This document shows, piece by piece, positions 53,185 to 62,742 of a stretch of 64,000 nt of DNA (the first letter of the stretch is position 1; the number at the start of each line of letters is the position of its first letter). The position numbers and the translations under genes are program-made. Source of the DNA: Ardenticatenaceae bacterium (GTDB taxonomy: Bacteria > Chloroflexota > Anaerolineae > Promineifilales > Promineifilaceae); NCBI GenBank assembly GCA_030065875.1, contig JASJCR010000001.1, positions 62,001 through 126,000 on the forward strand, written 5' to 3'. Below the pieces are notes generated by a model. The model saw nothing but the letters and a program-made list of their open reading frames with translations, made no database searches and had not been told where the DNA came from.

Positions 53185-53871
53185 TCAATTGCTAAATGCA
53201 TTTTTAAAAATCCGGCCGATTACCACCAAAATAACGCCCTGGAGCAGCGTGGCGGCGACGATCAAAACCCCGACGTCAAACCAGAATTGTTCCGGAAAAA
53301 GGCGAATGAGCGAGTCGGTGTAGTAAAAGGTCCACGTGCCGGGAGGGAAAAGCAGCTCGTGGAATAATACAAAGAAATATTGCCAGGCCAGACCAATAAA
53401 CGCCCCGATGCCGACCAGGGCGATAATCGTTGCCCATCCCCCCTGGCGCAGAAGATCGGCCGCCAGCGGGCGCAGCTCGCTCATGCTGAGCAAAAACAGA
53501 AGGGTGATAATGATCAATACCCCCAATACCCAGAAAATATTTCGCAGCTGGTCCGCCACAATTTTGACGTCGAGCATGTGGCCAATTTCCCGTTCGTTAT
53601 ACAGCGGCTGGGCAGGATCTTCCGGCAGGGTCAGCTCTTCGATCATGAAGATCACTTCTTCGGCCGGCTCCGGCCGCTGTAGATACGCTAAGGTGACGTG
53701 CGCGTTGGCCAGTCGTTCTTCCGGGGTCCAGCCATAGGCGTCGGGGGGGATGCGGGCATACTCGAATGAGGGGTAATCCCAGTTGATGACGGCACGTATG
53801 GTGCCAAAACCAAGCATGAAGGGCATGGCCAGAACCATAAGCCACTTGAAAAATTTGGCGAAGGTGATCAA
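53185..53871 (-). CDS. DUF1461/TIGR01906-type integral membrane protein
   Basis: A 228-residue membrane protein with four hydrophobic segments (about 8-28, 112-132, 147-168, 195-220) and an extracytoplasmic loop of about 80 residues containing ARIPPDAYGWTPEERL. This layout fits DUF1461 (TIGR01906), a family of unknown function. It sits 14 bases before the SDR and 23 bases after the fused MFS/spermidine-synthase gene, in a four-gene operon. Confidence 0.78.
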   Translation of the reverse strand: MITFAKFFKWLMVLAMPFMLGFGTIRAVINWDYPSFEYARIPPDAYGWTPEERLANAHVTLAYLQRPEPAEEVIFMIEELTLPEDPAQPLYNEREIGHMLDVKIVADQLRNIFWVLGVLIIITLLFLLSMSELRPLAADLLRQGGWATIIALVGIGAFIGLAWQYFFVLFHELLFPPGTWTFYYTDSLIRLFPEQFWFDVGVLIVAATLLQGVILVVIGRIFKNAFSN

Positions 53872-53894
53872 GTTGTTTCTCCTCGATTAAGGCA

Positions 53895-55457
53895 TTAGCG
53901 AGCCTGGGGCAAATTTTCAAACCCGGCATCTAAAATATAGTTGATGACCAGGGAATCCACGATGGTCTCGACCGGTGCCCGATTGTCGGTAAAAACCACA
54001 TCACCGGCCACCGTTTCTACCAGGGAATCTGAGCCAATTTGCAAGATTTGCCGCAGCAGCGGATCAGCCGCGGCGGGCAGATTTGCGGCGTTCTCTCTAA
54101 GATTTGCCTCATCCGTGGGCTGCATGGTTCCAATGACGATCGTATTGAGCGTGCCGGGTACATCAACGGTATGAACTGAGGGATAAACCAGCTGCATCGT
54201 AGCTGTCAGCGCTTCAACCAGTCGTCTGTCTGACGGTACCCGGCCGACATTGATCGCTACCACCCCATCATCAGTCAAACGAGCCGCAATTTCATCAAAA
54301 AACTCTTTGGTGGTCAAATGCCACGGAATATATGGCACTCGATACGCATCCACGACCACAATGTCGTAGGGGCCATCCAGCTGATTAAACGCATACCGGC
54401 CGTCACCGATAAACGTTTCCAGCCGTGGATGAGCCATGTCAAAGTAGATATTCCCGGCTTCGACGATGGCGGGATCAATTTCGATGCCGTCAATGTGTAC
54501 GTTTGGGAAAAAACGCAAAAATCGCTGTGGAATTGTCCCGGCAGCCGAGCCAATGATCGCCGCCCGCTCAATTTGATCAATTTCGGCCTCGGGAAGGATA
54601 AAAGGGGCGGCGGCCATCATCTCCCAAACGGAAGCGGTGGGCACCCGGCCCTCATCACACCAGTAAGAATGATATGCCTGCCCTTCGTTGAGGAGGAGGT
54701 AATTGCATTCACCGCGCCGCACCACCTCAATGTAATTATAGGGGGATTCAACTTCAAACAGGTGCCCGCTGCTTAGTTTGAGTGGCCCCGTTGACCACCA
54801 CCAAAACAGCGGGGCCAGGGCGATCGTTACGGCTAACAAAGTGAGCGCCCGGCCGCGGGCCGGAGTGCGTAAGCCAAACAGGCCGGTGGCGATGAGCAAA
54901 CCGCCAAAGATCACGGCCGTGATTCGAGATCCGGTTAGGGGGATGAGTACCAGAGTCGGGATATACGTTCCCAGCAGGCTGCCTAACGTTGAAATGGCGT
55001 AAATTTGCCCGCTGATTCGGCCGGCTTCCCCGACGTCCTGCACGCCCAGGCGGATCGCAAATGGGGAAATGCAGCCCAGCAGGGTGATCGGCACCGCCAG
55101 GGCGAAGATCACCGCCAGGAGGGAGGCGAGAATCGCTCCCACATTTAAGGCGGCCAGAGCCGCGGCCGCCTGCTTTAAAATGACGCTCGTCAACAGCAAA
55201 AAAAAGACGCTGCTCAAACCGGCTACGGTTAGCAGCGTAAAGTACACGGTTGGTTCCGGCCGTCGATCGGCCAGCCTGCCTCCCAAAAAATAGCCGGTTG
55301 TCAAAAAGAGCAGCACCAAACCGATGACGTTCGCCCATACAAGGTTTGAGGTGCCATAAACCGTTTGCAGCAGCCGGCTGGTGGTAAATTCGATGGCCAG
55401 GGTTGTTGCCCCAGCTACAAATACGGAGAAGAAGAGGTAGCGCCTGGAGCGAATCAA
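53895..55457 (-). CDS. Fused MFS-like/spermidine-synthase-like membrane protein
   Basis: A 520-residue protein. The N-terminal half (about 1-215) has around seven to eight hydrophobic segments, and the C-terminal half (about 230-500) is a spermidine-synthase-type methyltransferase fold with YNYIEVVRRG, VHIDGIEIDPAIV and YDIVVVDAYR. The glycine-rich cofactor loop reads GSAAGTI in place of the GGGDG of true synthases. Such fusions are widespread in bacteria with no proven reaction. It starts five bases after the upstream small membrane gene. Confidence 0.87.
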   Translation of the reverse strand: MIRSRRYLFFSVFVAGATTLAIEFTTSRLLQTVYGTSNLVWANVIGLVLLFLTTGYFLGGRLADRRPEPTVYFTLLTVAGLSSVFFLLLTSVILKQAAAALAALNVGAILASLLAVIFALAVPITLLGCISPFAIRLGVQDVGEAGRISGQIYAISTLGSLLGTYIPTLVLIPLTGSRITAVIFGGLLIATGLFGLRTPARGRALTLLAVTIALAPLFWWWSTGPLKLSSGHLFEVESPYNYIEVVRRGECNYLLLNEGQAYHSYWCDEGRVPTASVWEMMAAAPFILPEAEIDQIERAAIIGSAAGTIPQRFLRFFPNVHIDGIEIDPAIVEAGNIYFDMAHPRLETFIGDGRYAFNQLDGPYDIVVVDAYRVPYIPWHLTTKEFFDEIAARLTDDGVVAINVGRVPSDRRLVEALTATMQLVYPSVHTVDVPGTLNTIVIGTMQPTDEANLRENAANLPAAADPLLRQILQIGSDSLVETVAGDVVFTDNRAPVETIVDSLVINYILDAGFENLPQAR

Positions 55458-55462
55458 GCTGT

Positions 55463-55729
55463 TTATGCCTCAACCTGGATCAGCCAGCGGCTAAAAAGCA
55501 GCAGCAGCCACGAGCCGACGCTGGCGGTGAAGAGCTGCAGGACTCCCAGCCGCAGCCAGTTGATGCCCAGCAAATCGCCAAAGAAATGGCCCAGCAAAAA
55601 GCCGATCCATGCGGCTCCCAGATAAACAGGGATGACGGTAATCCGGCCGCCGACCATCAAATGAAAAGCCGCTCCGTAAAAGGTGGCTACCAAAAATCCA
55701 AGAATTAATGCTGCGGCAATTGTTGTCAT
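55463..55729 (-). CDS. Small integral membrane protein
   Basis: An 88-residue protein with three hydrophobic segments (about 3-22, 30-52, 63-82) and no soluble domain. The sequence (FYGAAFHLMVGGRI, GFLLGHFFGDLLG) is not one I can place in a family. It is first in the operon with the fused MFS-like protein, DUF1461 protein and SDR, and may be an accessory subunit of the MFS-like protein. Confidence 0.65.
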   Translation of the reverse strand: MTTIAAALILGFLVATFYGAAFHLMVGGRITVIPVYLGAAWIGFLLGHFFGDLLGINWLRLGVLQLFTASVGSWLLLLFSRWLIQVEA

Positions 55730-55769
55730 AGTAAAAAAGACCAGAGACCAGAGATTGGAGACCCGAGAA

Positions 55770-56873
55770 TCAGCTTTCCGGTATGTCGTCTTCGATCAGG
55801 CCACCACCCAGACAGCGTGACCCTTGATAAATTACGGCCGCCTGACCGGCCGTGGCCCCAAATACTGGAACATCAAACTTCACGGCCGCCCGGCCGTCTG
55901 CCAACGGGGTTATTTGGGCCGGTAGGGGGTTGGCTTTATAGCGAATTTTGACGGCCGCCTGGATCGGTTCCGGTGGCGGTGCCCCGGCGATCCAATTGAC
56001 CTGACGCACGGTCAGCTCATCGTGACCGATTTGCTCCCGCGTGCCTAAAATTAAGGCGTTGCGGGTGACGTTTTTGGCCATCACAAAGAGGGGTTCGTGG
56101 TAAGAAACGCCCAACCCTTTTCGCTGACCAATTGTATAGTTGGGCAGGCCGCTATGCTGGCCGAGAAGCTGCCCTTCGGCCGTAAATATCGGACCAGGCT
56201 GCGCGTACTGCGGCCGATGCCGGGCCAAAAAATCGCGATAATCTTCACCGCTCAAAAAACATAAATCCATGCTGTCCCCTTTACTGGCCGTGGGGAGGCC
56301 GAACTTTTCAGCCAGCGCGCGCACCTCCGGTTTGGTGTACTCTCCAACCGGGAATTTTGTGTGGGCCAGGTGTTTTTGGGTCAAGACGTGGAGGACATAT
56401 GATTGGTCTTTATGACTGTCAACCCCCTGATGCAGCTCAAACAGCCCACTTTTTCCAGGTAAAACCTGCGCATAGTGACCAGTGGCCAAAAAATCGGCGT
56501 CGAGAGCCATCGCCCGCTCGTAAAGATAGCTAAAGCGAATCACCCGATTGCACTCGACACACGGGTTGGGTGTCCGTCCTTTTCCATGTTCATTGAGAAA
56601 AAATTCGACGATTGTGCGGCGAAAATAATCTTTGACGTCGAGGACGTAAAAGGGAATACCCAGCATGGCGGCGATGTGACGCGCATCATCCATTTGCTCC
56701 GGCGTACAGCAGCGGTTGAGCATCTCTTTGCCGTCTTCGCTCCACAGGCGCATCATCACCCCGATGACGTCAAAACCCTGCTCGACCATTAAGGCTGCCG
56801 CGACCGAGCTGTCCACGCCACCGCTCATGGCCACCACAACGCGCGGTTTACTTTTCTTTCCAGTTAGGGACAT
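55770..56873 (-). CDS. mnmA: tRNA-specific 2-thiouridylase MnmA
   Basis: A 367-residue ATP-pyrophosphatase that thiolates wobble uridine-34 in tRNA for Lys, Glu and Gln. The PP-loop SGGVDSSVA is at the N-terminus. The catalytic Cys pair is seen in NPCVECNR and in MDLCFLSGEDY, and the ring of TGHYAQ and KDQSYVLHVL is family-typical. ATG 56873 is the best start; the frame reaches 56909. The cysteine desulfurase gene lies upstream on the same strand with a hairpin array between, so a sulfur-relay link is likely. Confidence 0.95.
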   Translation of the reverse strand: MSLTGKKSKPRVVVAMSGGVDSSVAAALMVEQGFDVIGVMMRLWSEDGKEMLNRCCTPEQMDDARHIAAMLGIPFYVLDVKDYFRRTIVEFFLNEHGKGRTPNPCVECNRVIRFSYLYERAMALDADFLATGHYAQVLPGKSGLFELHQGVDSHKDQSYVLHVLTQKHLAHTKFPVGEYTKPEVRALAEKFGLPTASKGDSMDLCFLSGEDYRDFLARHRPQYAQPGPIFTAEGQLLGQHSGLPNYTIGQRKGLGVSYHEPLFVMAKNVTRNALILGTREQIGHDELTVRQVNWIAGAPPPEPIQAAVKIRYKANPLPAQITPLADGRAAVKFDVPVFGATAGQAAVIYQGSRCLGGGLIEDDIPES

Positions 56874-56949
56874 GAAGGTAATCGTACCAAAATGTAAGGG
56901 TGCAGGCATCTTGTATCAACTTATATTTAATGTGGGGGGCACTAAGCAC

Positions 56950-57047
56950 GGCCCTGCGGGCCTTTTAGCACTATAGCTCGGCGCTTCGCGCCTCTTAGCT
57001 AACAGCTGACAGCTCCGCAGGAGCGAGCTAAAAGGGGCGTCAGCCCC
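56950..57047. repeat. Array of four short hairpins between desulfurase and mnmA
   Basis: Four 5-bp stems with 3-4 base loops are spaced about 16-33 bases apart: GGCCC/GGGCC (56950-56962), GGCGC/GCGCC (56980-56992), GCTCC/GGAGC (57012-57024) and GGGGC/GCCCC (57034-57047). AGCT motifs lie between them. The last overlaps the desulfurase stop codon (57040-57042). They could slow or stop transcription and shape the mRNA. Confidence 0.7.
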
Positions 57048-58221
57048 GAGCTAATTCGCTAAACCGCTGCAGGCGAGAAATACTTTCCGGCATCTGTTTG
57101 ATCAGGTAGTCGATTTCTGCTTTATTGTTTTGCTTGCCAACCGTCAGCCTCAGCCCGCCGATACACCACTCAGGGGCATACCCCATTGCCTGCAAAATCG
57201 CCGATGGCTTTGGGTTTCCGCTGGAGCAGGCGGAGCCGCTGCTGCTGCTTACGCCCAGGGCATCAAGCTGGATAATCAGGTCGTTGCCGTTGAGATTTTT
57301 GAAGGCGAAGCTCGCGTGGTGAGGCAGACGCTCCGTGGGGTGACCGGTCAAGGTGACTTCGTCACCCGGAAAAGCCGCGGTGATGCCGCTGATCAGACGA
57401 TCTCTAAGATCGGTGACGTGTTCGATGTAGGAAAGGCGGTCTTTGACGGCCAATTCAAGCGCCTTGGCCGCTCCGACGGCGAAGGGTACGTTGACCGTCC
57501 CGGCGCGACGGCCGTTTTCCTGACCTCCGCCTATGATCACCGGTTCCATGTCTATACCGGTTTTGGCGTACAGTAACCCCACTCCTTTTGGCCCGTAAAA
57601 TTTATGGGGTGCCAGGGAGAGCAGGTCGATGGGCATCGTCTGCATATCCCACTCCATCAGATTGGCTGCCTGGATGGCATCGGTATGAAACAGAGCGCCG
57701 TGTTGACGGGCTATTTGCCCGATTTCCGAGATCGGCTGGATGGTGCCCACCTCGTTATTGGCGGCCATAATCGACACCAGAACGGTATCCGGCCGCAGCG
57801 CATCGGCGACAGCCTGCGGGTCGACACGCCCAAATTGATCGACACCGAGGATAGTGAGTTCAAATCCGTGAACGTCGCGCAGGTGTTCGGCGGTATGCAA
57901 AACCGCCTCGTGTTCAACGATGCTGGTGACCAGATGGTTTCCCCGGCCGGCCGCTCTGGCGGCCATCATGACCCCTTTGACGGCTAAATTGTCGCTTTCC
58001 GAGCCGCAGCCGGTAAAAATTAGCTCGGCCGGTTTGCAATTTAACAGGTTGGCGATAGAGCGTCGGGCTGTTTCGAGCCCTTGTTTGGCGATGCGGCCAA
58101 AATGATGGACGGATGATGGATTACCATAACCCTCTGTCCAATAGGGAATCATCGCTTCAATCACAAGAGGATCAACCGGAGTGGTTGCGCTGTGGTCGAG
58201 ATAAATTGGATTTTCGATCAT
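57040..58221 (-). CDS. Cysteine desulfurase (NifS/IscS type)
   Basis: A 393-residue PLP enzyme that takes sulfur from cysteine and passes it as persulfide. The N-terminus has DHSATTPVDPLVIEAM and the PLP lysine is in APHKFYGPKGVG, with the sulfur-carrying Cys in SSGSACSSG. This short loop resembles class I enzymes. It is followed by mnmA, so it probably supplies the sulfur for tRNA thiolation, and possibly for Fe-S assembly such as the hydrogenase. No isc/suf scaffold genes are nearby. Confidence 0.93.
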   Translation of the reverse strand: MIENPIYLDHSATTPVDPLVIEAMIPYWTEGYGNPSSVHHFGRIAKQGLETARRSIANLLNCKPAELIFTGCGSESDNLAVKGVMMAARAAGRGNHLVTSIVEHEAVLHTAEHLRDVHGFELTILGVDQFGRVDPQAVADALRPDTVLVSIMAANNEVGTIQPISEIGQIARQHGALFHTDAIQAANLMEWDMQTMPIDLLSLAPHKFYGPKGVGLLYAKTGIDMEPVIIGGGQENGRRAGTVNVPFAVGAAKALELAVKDRLSYIEHVTDLRDRLISGITAAFPGDEVTLTGHPTERLPHHASFAFKNLNGNDLIIQLDALGVSSSSGSACSSGNPKPSAILQAMGYAPEWCIGGLRLTVGKQNNKAEIDYLIKQMPESISRLQRFSELARG

Positions 58222-58385
58222 GGGGTTATTTTAGCACGCCACAACCTGTGTGACAGCGATTAACTTATACGTTTAACTCAAGTTGCGGCCTCCATGCGCA
58301 GTCGAATTTATTCATTGTGTGAGCCGCTTGGGCGTCGGCAATCTCAGCCGGCGCTTTCTGGGCGTTTTTAACCCCTTTTCGGAGC
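58222..58385. other. Short spacer with repeat relic
   Basis: The stretch 58343-58371 matches 17044-17072 at 24 of 29 bases, with the CTCAGCC and GCGTTTTTAA ends. No gene is seen. Confidence 0.4.
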
Positions 58386-60512
58386 TTATGCAGGGACTTT
58401 GGCTGAAGTTTTAGAGACCTGATCGCTGGTTGCCCCGGGAGCAACGGGCAGTTTGACGTAGAAGGTTGTCCCTTCATTGACCTTGCTCTCCACGTCGAGG
58501 GTGCCGCGATGTTTTTCAATCCCTTCTTTTACCATATAGAGGCCGATGCCGGTGCCGGCGATGCCTCGTTCAACGGCCGTGCGGGCCCTGAAAAAGCGAC
58601 GGAAGAGGTTGGGCATGGCTTCTTCCGGAATGCCAATGCCGTCATCCTTGACAACGATGGATATCATTTGCCCTTCACGCTTTGCGGAAACGCGAATCGC
58701 CCCTTCGAGGGTGAATTTGATGGCGTTTTCGATCAGATTTTTGAAGATTAAGTAGATCGTATCGCGATCGGCAACGATGGGAGGCAGCTCATTTTCAATC
58801 CGCTGGATGAAGGTCAATCCTTTTTCGGTGGCTTTATCGGCCAGTGGTTCGATCATTTCGGTTAAGACATCGTTCAGGTTAACCTCGGCCGAGCTGCGCT
58901 GGATCTCCTGGGCTTCAAGCTTGGCCAGCTGAAGCATTTGACGGACCATCGTCTGCAGCCGATCGCTCTCGTTGGCAATCGTGGTCAGGAAGCGCTGCGA
59001 TTTTTCCTCATCGTTGATAGCTCCCTGGAGCAGGAGCCTGGCGTACATCAGGATCAGCGCCAGTGGCGTGCGCAGCTCATGAACGATGCCGTGGAAGAAG
59101 TCATCGCGCATGCGTTCGACCTCGCGTACGGCCGTCAAGTCGCTAAACACGATGATGGCTTCGGTTGGTTCGTCCCGATTGCGCAGGTTGACGGAAGCTC
59201 CACTGGAAAGTACGGGAATAAAGCTGTGGTCGCTGCGGCGAATTTCACAGGCCAGTTGAGGATGATCTGATCGACGAGAAGATTGCCCGTGATCGAGAAC
59301 TTCCTGCAGAAATTCACCAAAGTTATTGTCGCGGATTTTGATGGCTTTGGCCGCTTCCGCGCCTACCAGATCGTCTCGTTCAGCGCGCAGCAGCGACAAA
59401 AGCGCGTCGTTGACTTCGGTAATGATGCCGTCGGGGGCGTGAATCGTCATCACTCCTTCAGACATACTTTGGAAAATGGTTTCGATGCGCCGCTTTTCGG
59501 AAATGGTGTTTCCGTGCAGTTCGGCGTTGATAATCGCGGCCGTTAGGGGGCCGCTCAGGGCATCGAGCAATTTTTTGTCATGCTCGGTAAACTCACCGTG
59601 ACGCTTGTTGATCGCCTCCATGATGCCAATAACCCGATCTTTTTCCTGCAGCGGGACGCAGAGAATGGAGCGCGTTTGGAATCCGGATTCCTGATCGGAT
59701 GATTGAGAGAAGCGATCATCTGAGTATGCATCATTGACGATAATTGTTTCTTTGTTTTGGGCTACCCATCCGGCAATCCCTTCCCCTGGCGGGAGGGTAA
59801 TCGGCGGAATTTCCAAAAACATCGATCCCATTAATTCGGGAATAAAGATAATGTTTTGCGTTTCGGGATCGATTAGACCCAGAGAAAGGGACTCCACATC
59901 GAGGATGCGACGCATATCGGCCGAAACCTGGGCAAAAATCTCCTGCAAATTGAGGGTTGACGTTAATGATTGGCTAATTTCGGAGGTTAACGCAAACTCG
60001 ATGGCCTGCCGATCTCGTTCGTATCGAAGCGCGGCGCGCTCGATGTAGGCGGTAAAAAGCTGGCTGGTAACCAGCAGATTATCTTCATTGAGCGGGCTGA
60101 CTTCTGCAGGATCGAGAATCGCCATAAACCCTTTGTCGATAATTTTGTGCATACCGTGGGGTTGAGGCAGGGGAACCAGCAGCAGGTTATTTTCAGCCAT
60201 TTGCCATAAGGGATTGGTCAGTAGGCTTTTGGCCCGCTGGGTATATTTATTTAAGCGTTCAATTTTGCCGGTGTTAAGCGTCTCGTCAATTTGACCTTTT
60301 TGGTCCCGCCAGCGATCTTGATAGATGATTCCTTTCGGATCGCTTTGCCAAATATCGTAATATTGACCGGTTGGTTCAAGTAGGCCAACTACCACCGATG
60401 AATGGGTAAAACTGGCAACCTGTTGAGCAATTGATGCGCAAACTCCGTGTGTATCAAAAATACCGGTTAATTCCTGAGCGATTTTTTCCCAAAACAGATG
60501 CAGATCTTTCAT
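58386..60512 (-). CDS. Cytoplasmic histidine kinase with GAF and PAS domains
   Basis: A 708-residue sensor kinase without a clear membrane helix. It has an N-terminal GAF-like domain (about 20-170), a second GAF (about 190-340), a PAS domain (about 350-460) and the acceptor motif VHELRTPLAL at His478. The ATP-binding domain shows KDDGIGIPEEAMPN and GTGIGLYMVKEG. It is therefore a soluble receptor for an internal signal. Enolase follows divergently; no response regulator is adjacent. Confidence 0.9.
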   Translation of the reverse strand: MKDLHLFWEKIAQELTGIFDTHGVCASIAQQVASFTHSSVVVGLLEPTGQYYDIWQSDPKGIIYQDRWRDQKGQIDETLNTGKIERLNKYTQRAKSLLTNPLWQMAENNLLLVPLPQPHGMHKIIDKGFMAILDPAEVSPLNEDNLLVTSQLFTAYIERAALRYERDRQAIEFALTSEISQSLTSTLNLQEIFAQVSADMRRILDVESLSLGLIDPETQNIIFIPELMGSMFLEIPPITLPPGEGIAGWVAQNKETIIVNDAYSDDRFSQSSDQESGFQTRSILCVPLQEKDRVIGIMEAINKRHGEFTEHDKKLLDALSGPLTAAIINAELHGNTISEKRRIETIFQSMSEGVMTIHAPDGIITEVNDALLSLLRAERDDLVGAEAAKAIKIRDNNFGEFLQEVLDHGQSSRRSDHPQLACEIRRSDHSFIPVLSSGASVNLRNRDEPTEAIIVFSDLTAVREVERMRDDFFHGIVHELRTPLALILMYARLLLQGAINDEEKSQRFLTTIANESDRLQTMVRQMLQLAKLEAQEIQRSSAEVNLNDVLTEMIEPLADKATEKGLTFIQRIENELPPIVADRDTIYLIFKNLIENAIKFTLEGAIRVSAKREGQMISIVVKDDGIGIPEEAMPNLFRRFFRARTAVERGIAGTGIGLYMVKEGIEKHRGTLDVESKVNEGTTFYVKLPVAPGATSDQVSKTSAKVPA

Positions 60513-60722
60513 AACTCTAATGCGTACCTATTCTTCAATGCGGCATCGTAGGCCATCCACTTTTACACAAATCAACGATAAACAGTTTAGCAGTCGCCAA
60601 ACAAATTGCAAACGGGAAGTTCGGGGCATGACTGTAGTTCTCAGTTTGCCTTCTTGACCGCGGTTTTGTATCATCTTTTTGATGGGTGATCTTTATGGTT
60701 CACCCTGCCGCACTCGATTTGC

Positions 60723-60748
60723 CCGGATCATCATAATTTGTGATCCGG
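60723..60748. promoter_or_regulatory. Inverted repeat upstream of enolase
   Basis: CCGGATCA (60723-60730) and TGATCCGG (60741-60748) form a perfect 8-bp inverted repeat around a 10-base spacer. It lies 80 bases upstream of eno, in a gap with no gene (60513-60826), and may be an operator or a hairpin in the leader. Confidence 0.45.
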
Positions 60749-60817
60749 CCCAGACAAAAACACCCCATGATTTTTGTTTGGGATGTTTAGCAAAATACCA
60801 TTTCCAACCTTATTTGA

Positions 60818-62110
<1,293 letters not shown>

Positions 62111-62144
62111 AAGTCCTCCGTTAAAAGATAAAAGTAAAAGGTAT

Positions 62145-62179
62145 AAAGAGGAAAGTTGAACGTCTAGACTTTCCTCTTT
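62145..62179 (+). terminator. Terminator after enolase
   Basis: AAAGAGGAAAGT (62145-62156) pairs with ACTTTCCTCTTT (62168-62179) around an 11-base loop, 35 bases after eno. The T-run is short, but the stem is long. Confidence 0.7.
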
Positions 62180-62207
62180 GTACTTTAAACTTTCAACTCC
62201 TTTTACT

Positions 62208-62705
62208 ATGGCTCACATTAAACAAATTCGAAAACGACACATCTGGCTGATGAAAACCACCGTTCGGATATTGGAGCATATCTTGGACCCTTTATCTGAT
62301 GCGCAGTGGCGGACGTGGCACGATGGAGAGGACGGGTGGACCATTCTAGAAGTGGTTTGCCATCTCCGTGATTTTGAAGAGATTTTTCTCGGCCGGGCGC
62401 AGAAAATGATTCAGGAAAACCATCCTGACTTAGGACGATACGATCATGAAGCGATGGCCATCGATCGAAAATACAACGAACAGTCGATTCCGGAGGCGTG
62501 GGAAGACCTCGTGAGCCGGCGGGAAAGGTTTGTCGCTTTTTTTGAAGGGCTGAGTGAGAATCAATGGGCGGCCACCGGCGATCATCCAGAGCGCGAATCA
62601 TTTTCCATGCTGGATGCACTGATGCAGGTGGGATTACACGATACCAACCATATCGAGCAAATAACGCGCATCATCAAAGACGGAAAAGTAGAGACGAGAG
62701 AATAG
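62208..62705 (+). CDS. DinB-like four-helix metalloprotein
   Basis: A 165-residue DinB/YfiT-like protein. The family's metal-binding residues are seen as His in VVCHLRDFEEIF and in the closing HDTNHIEQI pair, giving a three-His site. Members include thiol transferases and damage-induced proteins; the substrate is unknown. ATG 62208 is chosen because the TTG at 62178 lies inside the enolase terminator. It is convergent with the M32 carboxypeptidase. Confidence 0.82.
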   Translation: MAHIKQIRKRHIWLMKTTVRILEHILDPLSDAQWRTWHDGEDGWTILEVVCHLRDFEEIFLGRAQKMIQENHPDLGRYDHEAMAIDRKYNEQSIPEAWEDLVSRRERFVAFFEGLSENQWAATGDHPERESFSMLDALMQVGLHDTNHIEQITRIIKDGKVETRE

Positions 62706-62739
62706 AAAGACAATCTCTCATCTCCGGTCTCTTGTCTCT
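62690..62739. repeat. Purine-rich GAGAC inverted tract at convergent ends
   Basis: AGAGACGAGAGA (62690-62701) pairs with TCTCTTGTCTCT complement (62728-62739) with one mismatch, near the end of the DinB gene. It probably ends both convergent transcripts. Related GAGACAAGAGA tracts occur at about 26462-26492 and 55739-55769. Confidence 0.5.
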
Positions 62740-62742
62740 AAT

